A DNA stretch of 64,000 nt, from NCBI RefSeq assembly GCF_000275865.1, contig NZ_CM001555.1:310001-374000 (forward strand), read 5' to 3'. Shown here piece by piece: positions 60,648 to 64,000 of the stretch (position 1 is the first letter of the stretch; every line of letters begins with the position of its first letter). The notes beneath the pieces were generated by a model. The model saw only the letters and a list, made by a program, of their open reading frames with translations, was not told where the DNA came from and did no database searches. Origin of the DNA: Methanofollis liminatans DSM 4140. GTDB taxonomy: Archaea > Halobacteriota > Methanomicrobia > Methanomicrobiales > Methanofollaceae. A program made the translations under genes and the position numbers.

Positions 60648-61544
60648 ATGCCGTTTATGGCAGGTCACAGGACCGGCGACCGGGCCGCCCTGACGGCGGC
60701 GGTGGCGCTGACGGCTGCGGTGATGCTCCTCGAGGTGGCCGGGGGATACGTTTCCGGCTCCCTTGCTCTCCTCTCCGATGCCGGGCACATGCTCAGGGAC
60801 GTCCTCGCCCTCCTCCTCTCCCTCGGTGCGGTGATCATCGCCGAGCGCCTGCCCACGAAGACCAGGACCTTCGGCTACCACCGCGTCGAGGTGCTCGTCG
60901 CCTTCGTCAACGGCCTCCTCCTGATCGTCCTTGCCGGGGCGATCCTCTGGGAGGCGGCGCAGCGCCTCTCCGCCCCGGTCGCCGTCGGCGGGACGGTGAT
61001 GGGGGCGGTCGGGGCGGTCGGCCTTGCCGCCAACATCGCCGTCGCGTATATCCTCCACGGGCGCGACGACCTCAACGTGCGCAGCGCCTTTCTCCATGTC
61101 CTCGGCGACACCCTCTCCTCGGTGGCGGTGATCGCCGCCGCCCTCTGGATCGCCCTCACCGGCCAGACCTTCGTCGATCCCCTCCTCTCGGGTGCGATCG
61201 CCGTCGTCATCCTCGCCTCGTCCTATCCCCTCCTGCGCGAGACGGTGGCCGTCCTCCTCCAGTACACGCCCTCCGGCCTGGACTTCGACGAGGTGGTCAG
61301 GGCGATCGAAGGGGTGGACGGCGTGAAAAACGTCCATAACGTCCATCTCTGGAGCCTCTGCTCCCATATCAACATCCTTGACGCCCACGTGGTGACCTGT
61401 GCATCCGACTGCGCGGCGACCGGGGCGATCAAACGGGAGATCAGGCGCCGGCTCCTCGCCTTCGACGTGAAGTACAGCACCCTGGAGTTCGAAACAGAAC
61501 CCTGCCCAGGATGCGGGGAACTCTGCAGAATAGAGGCGGACTGA
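60648..61544 (+). CDS. cation diffusion facilitator (CDF) metal exporter
   Basis: A 298-residue membrane protein with six helices. Metal-site motifs are LLSDAGHMLRDVLALLLS in helix 2 and HVLGDTLSSVAVI in helix 5 (HxxxD), typical of Zn/Co/Cd-exporting CDF proteins. The cytoplasmic domain has DGVKNVHNVHLWSLC, and the tail ends ETEPCPGCGELCRIE, a Cys-rich metal-binding segment. Candidate ATGs are 60648 and 60657. It is convergent with the DGC zinc-protein gene. Confidence 0.93.
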   Translation: MPFMAGHRTGDRAALTAAVALTAAVMLLEVAGGYVSGSLALLSDAGHMLRDVLALLLSLGAVIIAERLPTKTRTFGYHRVEVLVAFVNGLLLIVLAGAILWEAAQRLSAPVAVGGTVMGAVGAVGLAANIAVAYILHGRDDLNVRSAFLHVLGDTLSSVAVIAAALWIALTGQTFVDPLLSGAIAVVILASSYPLLRETVAVLLQYTPSGLDFDEVVRAIEGVDGVKNVHNVHLWSLCSHINILDAHVVTCASDCAATGAIKREIRRRLLAFDVKYSTLEFETEPCPGCGELCRIEAD

Positions 61545-61573
61545 GAGGCGCCTCTCTCTCTCAGATCCCTGGC

Positions 61574-62038
61574 TTATTTCCTGCCGCACCCGCAGGTGCA
61601 GTCCCCGGCGTGATCGTGAGGCGCCCTCTTCTCTCCTCTGCCCTGCCCCTCCCAGACGGCGCCGAGCACGATCTCGATCTCCTCGTCCGAGATCTCGAAA
61701 TTGTGGGAGGTTTCGATCCCGAGTTCGCTGACGACGACCGCCTGGTCGGGCTCGATCCCCTGTGCCGCCGCGACCGTTGCGGCGCACCGGTTCGGGCAGC
61801 CGTCCAGGACGACGATCTCGTCCGCCTCTCTGCACTGCTCTTTCATCTCCGCAGCGCCGGCGGCGAGTTTTACGGTGCAGGCGAACGTCCCGTAGCCTTC
61901 GTCTTCGAGTTCGAGGGCGGCGATATTGGTGAGCTGCCCGACGTTCGAGGCGCCCGCGCACGGGAAGATGATCCGCTTCTTCCCCTCGCCCTCGCCCTCG
62001 CCGCCGCACCCGCAGGAGCAGCCTGTCTCAACGGCCAT
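61574..62038 (-). CDS. DGC-domain putative zinc-binding protein
   Basis: A 154-residue protein. The core has PCAGASNVGQLTN, LDGCPNRCAATVAA and KLAAGAAEMKEQCREADEIVVLDGCPN, the Cys-bearing blocks of DGC (D-G-C motif) proteins with four conserved Cys. Unusual CxCGCGG and CTCGCG clusters lie at the two ends. The ATG at 62038 follows GGAGG; an upstream ATG at 62086 is possible. Next to the CDF exporter it suggests metal handling. Confidence 0.85.
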   Translation of the reverse strand: MAVETGCSCGCGGEGEGEGKKRIIFPCAGASNVGQLTNIAALELEDEGYGTFACTVKLAAGAAEMKEQCREADEIVVLDGCPNRCAATVAAAQGIEPDQAVVVSELGIETSHNFEISDEEIEIVLGAVWEGQGRGEKRAPHDHAGDCTCGCGRK

Positions 62039-62277
62039 CAGGCCGCCTCCGCGTTCAGGCTGTCGCCTGGTGCTCTCTTCATACACTCATGGTCGGTCCC
62101 CAAAGATTATGCTCTTTTTCCCGGTTGTGTTCCCGGCGCCTCGCCCCTGCCTTCTGATGCCGCTCCCCCTCGCCGCCGTCGCCGTTGTGCGCCGGCACCT
62201 ATCGGCATGGTTATCAGGCACACCCGAGCAGTACTTTGTACGACAGGATCCGTTCGTGGATCCGGCCCGGAGACCTC

Positions 62278-63258
62278 ATGGAGCGGCAGGACCTCATCTC
62301 GATTGGTGCAGCGATTGCAATTGTTTTTTTTCTTGCCATTGTCGTAAAACCGGCCCTTACCGGAGGTTCGGGCGACGGCGCCGGCACGCTGCCCGCCCTC
62401 TCCCCCTGGCAGACGCGGACGGCGCCGACGCCGCCGGCCTTCTCGGAGAAGGCGGAGATGATCGAGCCGGCCTACCGCTGGACCGGCATCGACGGCGGCG
62501 TGCGCACCTGGACCTTCTCCGTCCCGAAAGACCTCTTCGCCTTCTATCGCGATATGCCCAGGATCCCGTACGCCTCGGCGTGGGGGCGCTACGCCCTCTC
62601 CGACGCCGACCGGCCGTACCTGGAGGCCCTCGTCGAGGCCGTCGCCCCGGACCGCTTCAACTCCCCGGACACCGCCTATTACCGCGTGATGGACGTGATC
62701 TTCTTTGTCCAGCAGATCCCGTACGCCTATGACAACAGCACGATGAGTTATCGTGAGGGAGCGTTTCCCCCTGCCTATCGCAGCGGTGCCGATTATCCGA
62801 AGTACCCGGTGGAGACCCTGGTCGACGGGAAGGGCGACTGCGAGGACACCTCGATCCTGGCCGCGGCGATGCTCGACCTGATGGGCTACGACGTCGTCCT
62901 CCTCCGCTACTCCGACCACATGGCCCTCGGGATCGAGATGGCGAAATTCTCGCCGTTTTACGCCGATTATCCCCCGAAATACTATGAATACGAGGGAAAA
63001 CGCTACTATTACGTCGAGACGACGAACTACCTCCAGATCGTCAGGATCGTCGAAGATGAATCCGATAACGCCACCGCCACCGCCACCGTGAGCCCCGAGC
63101 GCTGGGGGCGGCCGTGGTCGATCGGCAGGACTTCGGGAACCTCTCTTGCCAGTGTCCAGAAGGAGAAGCCCGAGATCATCCCCCTCCGCTACGTCGTCAG
63201 GCCGCAGTACCATACGATCTACCCGGCGCCCACCCTCTCCCTGGAGGCAGGGGAATGA
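62278..63258 (+). CDS. membrane-anchored transglutaminase-like protein
   Basis: A 326-residue protein with an N-terminal helix (about 9-27) and an outward domain of the archaeal transglutaminase-like type. The putative catalytic Cys is in VDGKGDCEDTSILAAAML and the His in RYSDHMALGIEM; the later Asp/Asn is not certain. Such domains may act as proteases or cross-linkers of surface proteins. The ATG at 62278 has GGAGACCTC just before it. It overlaps the next gene by 4 bp. Confidence 0.85.
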   Translation: MERQDLISIGAAIAIVFFLAIVVKPALTGGSGDGAGTLPALSPWQTRTAPTPPAFSEKAEMIEPAYRWTGIDGGVRTWTFSVPKDLFAFYRDMPRIPYASAWGRYALSDADRPYLEALVEAVAPDRFNSPDTAYYRVMDVIFFVQQIPYAYDNSTMSYREGAFPPAYRSGADYPKYPVETLVDGKGDCEDTSILAAAMLDLMGYDVVLLRYSDHMALGIEMAKFSPFYADYPPKYYEYEGKRYYYVETTNYLQIVRIVEDESDNATATATVSPERWGRPWSIGRTSGTSLASVQKEKPEIIPLRYVVRPQYHTIYPAPTLSLEAGE

Positions 63259-63797
63259 AGATCGCCCTGCCCGCGAAGGTCAAACTCCCGCGCGAGGTCC
63301 TGATCGGGATCGGGATCCTCCTCCTCGTTGCCCTGCTCATATTCGCCGGGTGGAGCCTGTACAAGGAGATGGACCGGACGGCGCGGATCACTTCGTTGAA
63401 CGATGCGATCGCCGGATCCCAGGAGGTCCTCCTCCCCCTGAACGCCGACATCTCCGCCCTCCTCACCTCCCTGCCCGACCGCCCCTCGCCGGGCGAGTGC
63501 GACGCCTATATGCTCGGGCTCCGGGCGCTCTCCGACCGGGGCGTGGTGCTGACGGCGGTGCACCGTGCAGAGGTCGCCGGGGTGGACGCTCCCCTCTCCG
63601 TCGCCGGGGCGCAGGGCGCCTATCTCGACGCTCTCGACCACCTGAACCGGGCGTTTGCGTTGTGGGGCGCCGCCGCCGACGCCTATTTCAGGGACGATTA
63701 CGACGGGGCGCAGGCCTCTATCGACCGCGCCGACGGGGAATGGCAGGCCTACCTGCAGGCGATTGGAGACTACCGGCGCATCGCCGCCGGCGGGTAA
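63255..63797 (+). CDS. membrane-anchored helical protein of unknown function
   Basis: A 180-residue protein with a basic N-terminus, one membrane helix (about 16-38) and a mainly helical extracytoplasmic domain (RITSLNDAIAGSQEVLLPLNADISALL and GAYLDALDHLNRAFALWGAAADAYFRDDYDGAQASIDRA). The second half resembles a bundle like those of four-helix sensor domains. Its ATG overlaps the stop of the transglutaminase-like gene (ATGA), so the two probably work together at the cell surface. Confidence 0.85.
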   Translation: MKIALPAKVKLPREVLIGIGILLLVALLIFAGWSLYKEMDRTARITSLNDAIAGSQEVLLPLNADISALLTSLPDRPSPGECDAYMLGLRALSDRGVVLTAVHRAEVAGVDAPLSVAGAQGAYLDALDHLNRAFALWGAAADAYFRDDYDGAQASIDRADGEWQAYLQAIGDYRRIAAGG

Positions 63798-63807
63798 AAA
63801 AGAGGGA

Positions 63808-64000
63808 TCAGACCAGATATTTCGCCGGCCCGAAGACCCTGACCGAGAAGGACTTGAGTCCGGTCGGGTGGATGACCATGTAATAGTCCCTGAACCCCTC
63901 CCTGAAGAGGAGGGCGCCTGAAGCGGTGAAGTTGGTCTCGGAGTCGTTATTGATGAAGTCCGGGCCTGATAATTCGATCCCGCCGACGTCCCGGTTCGGG
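63808..64000 (-). CDS. C-terminal fragment of a possible surface protein (runs off window)
   Basis: The last 64 codons of a gene extending beyond the right edge. The readable end includes PNRDVGGIELSGPDFINN, NFTASGALLFREG and KSFSVRVFGPAKYLV, with an N-x-T/S sequon. No domain can be assigned from this fragment. It is convergent with the gene ending at 63797. Confidence 0.6.
   Translation of the reverse strand, partial: PNRDVGGIELSGPDFINNDSETNFTASGALLFREGFRDYYMVIHPTGLKSFSVRVFGPAKYLV

Overview
The window reads as chromosomal DNA of a GC-rich methanogenic archaeon, most likely of the order Methanomicrobiales. It carries coenzyme F420 biosynthesis (cofD), an FmdE-family protein, O-phosphoseryl-tRNA synthetase (sepS), archaeal lipid-synthesis genes, two FilR1-type regulators, aeRF1, aIF1A and aEF2, with archaeal TATA-box promoters, many leaderless or short-leader starts and oligo-T terminators. 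I recognised no rRNA, tRNA, CRISPR array, transposase or replication origin.

Layout. 1-5067: a membrane-anchored double winged-helix regulator with an exported partner, divergent from an ABC-2 exporter fused operonically to a NEW3-domain surface protein. 5045-9849: a REC-PAS-PAS-PAS protein, then larC coupled to a 617-residue protein I cannot place. 9946-15144: small TM2-like protein, a second ABC-2 exporter, two potassium channels, a cupin and a DMT transporter with a very His-rich tail. 15278-19291: aIF1A (probable CTG start) and a six-gene operon of pilin-like surface proteins. 19506-25036: FmdE-family protein, DUF1015 protein, rimI, HMG-CoA reductase, Trm5-like methyltransferase, hydrolase. 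25012-30235: fused solute-binding lipoprotein, two more lipoproteins and a dGTPase-type HD protein.

30394-39400 is the accessory region. It holds an intact MntA/HepT pair inside a decaying tandem duplication of a hicB-hicA-mntA-hepT block, a HEPN remnant, a coupled pair of very small ORFs, a winged-helix / YwgA-Panacea-like / MazF operon, an AT-rich island, and a 1306-bp tandem duplication containing a lipoprotein gene plus the 3' end of sepS. One unit of that duplication has been interrupted by an AT-rich exported-protein gene.

39419-50535 is mostly translation: the operon prf1-argS-taw1-sepS, the preQ0/archaeosine operon queD-queE-queC-nudix, and rps12-rps7-fusA. 50689-64000: Mth938-like protein, two FilR1-like regulators flanking a proline-iminopeptidase-like hydrolase, an HD-ubiX-ubiD-aconitase X operon (with the HMG-CoA reductase upstream, a large part of the archaeal mevalonate route), cofD, a metallo-beta-lactamase protein, a CDF metal exporter, a DGC zinc protein and transglutaminase-like envelope genes.

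The most interesting non-gene signal is a 22-bp element identical at 1529-1550 and 36022-36043, with 19 bp of it again at 38572-38590, each lying directly upstream of a TATA box and each serving genes for envelope proteins. It looks like the operator of a small cell-surface regulon; the membrane-anchored regulator at 1-671 is an obvious candidate to bind it.
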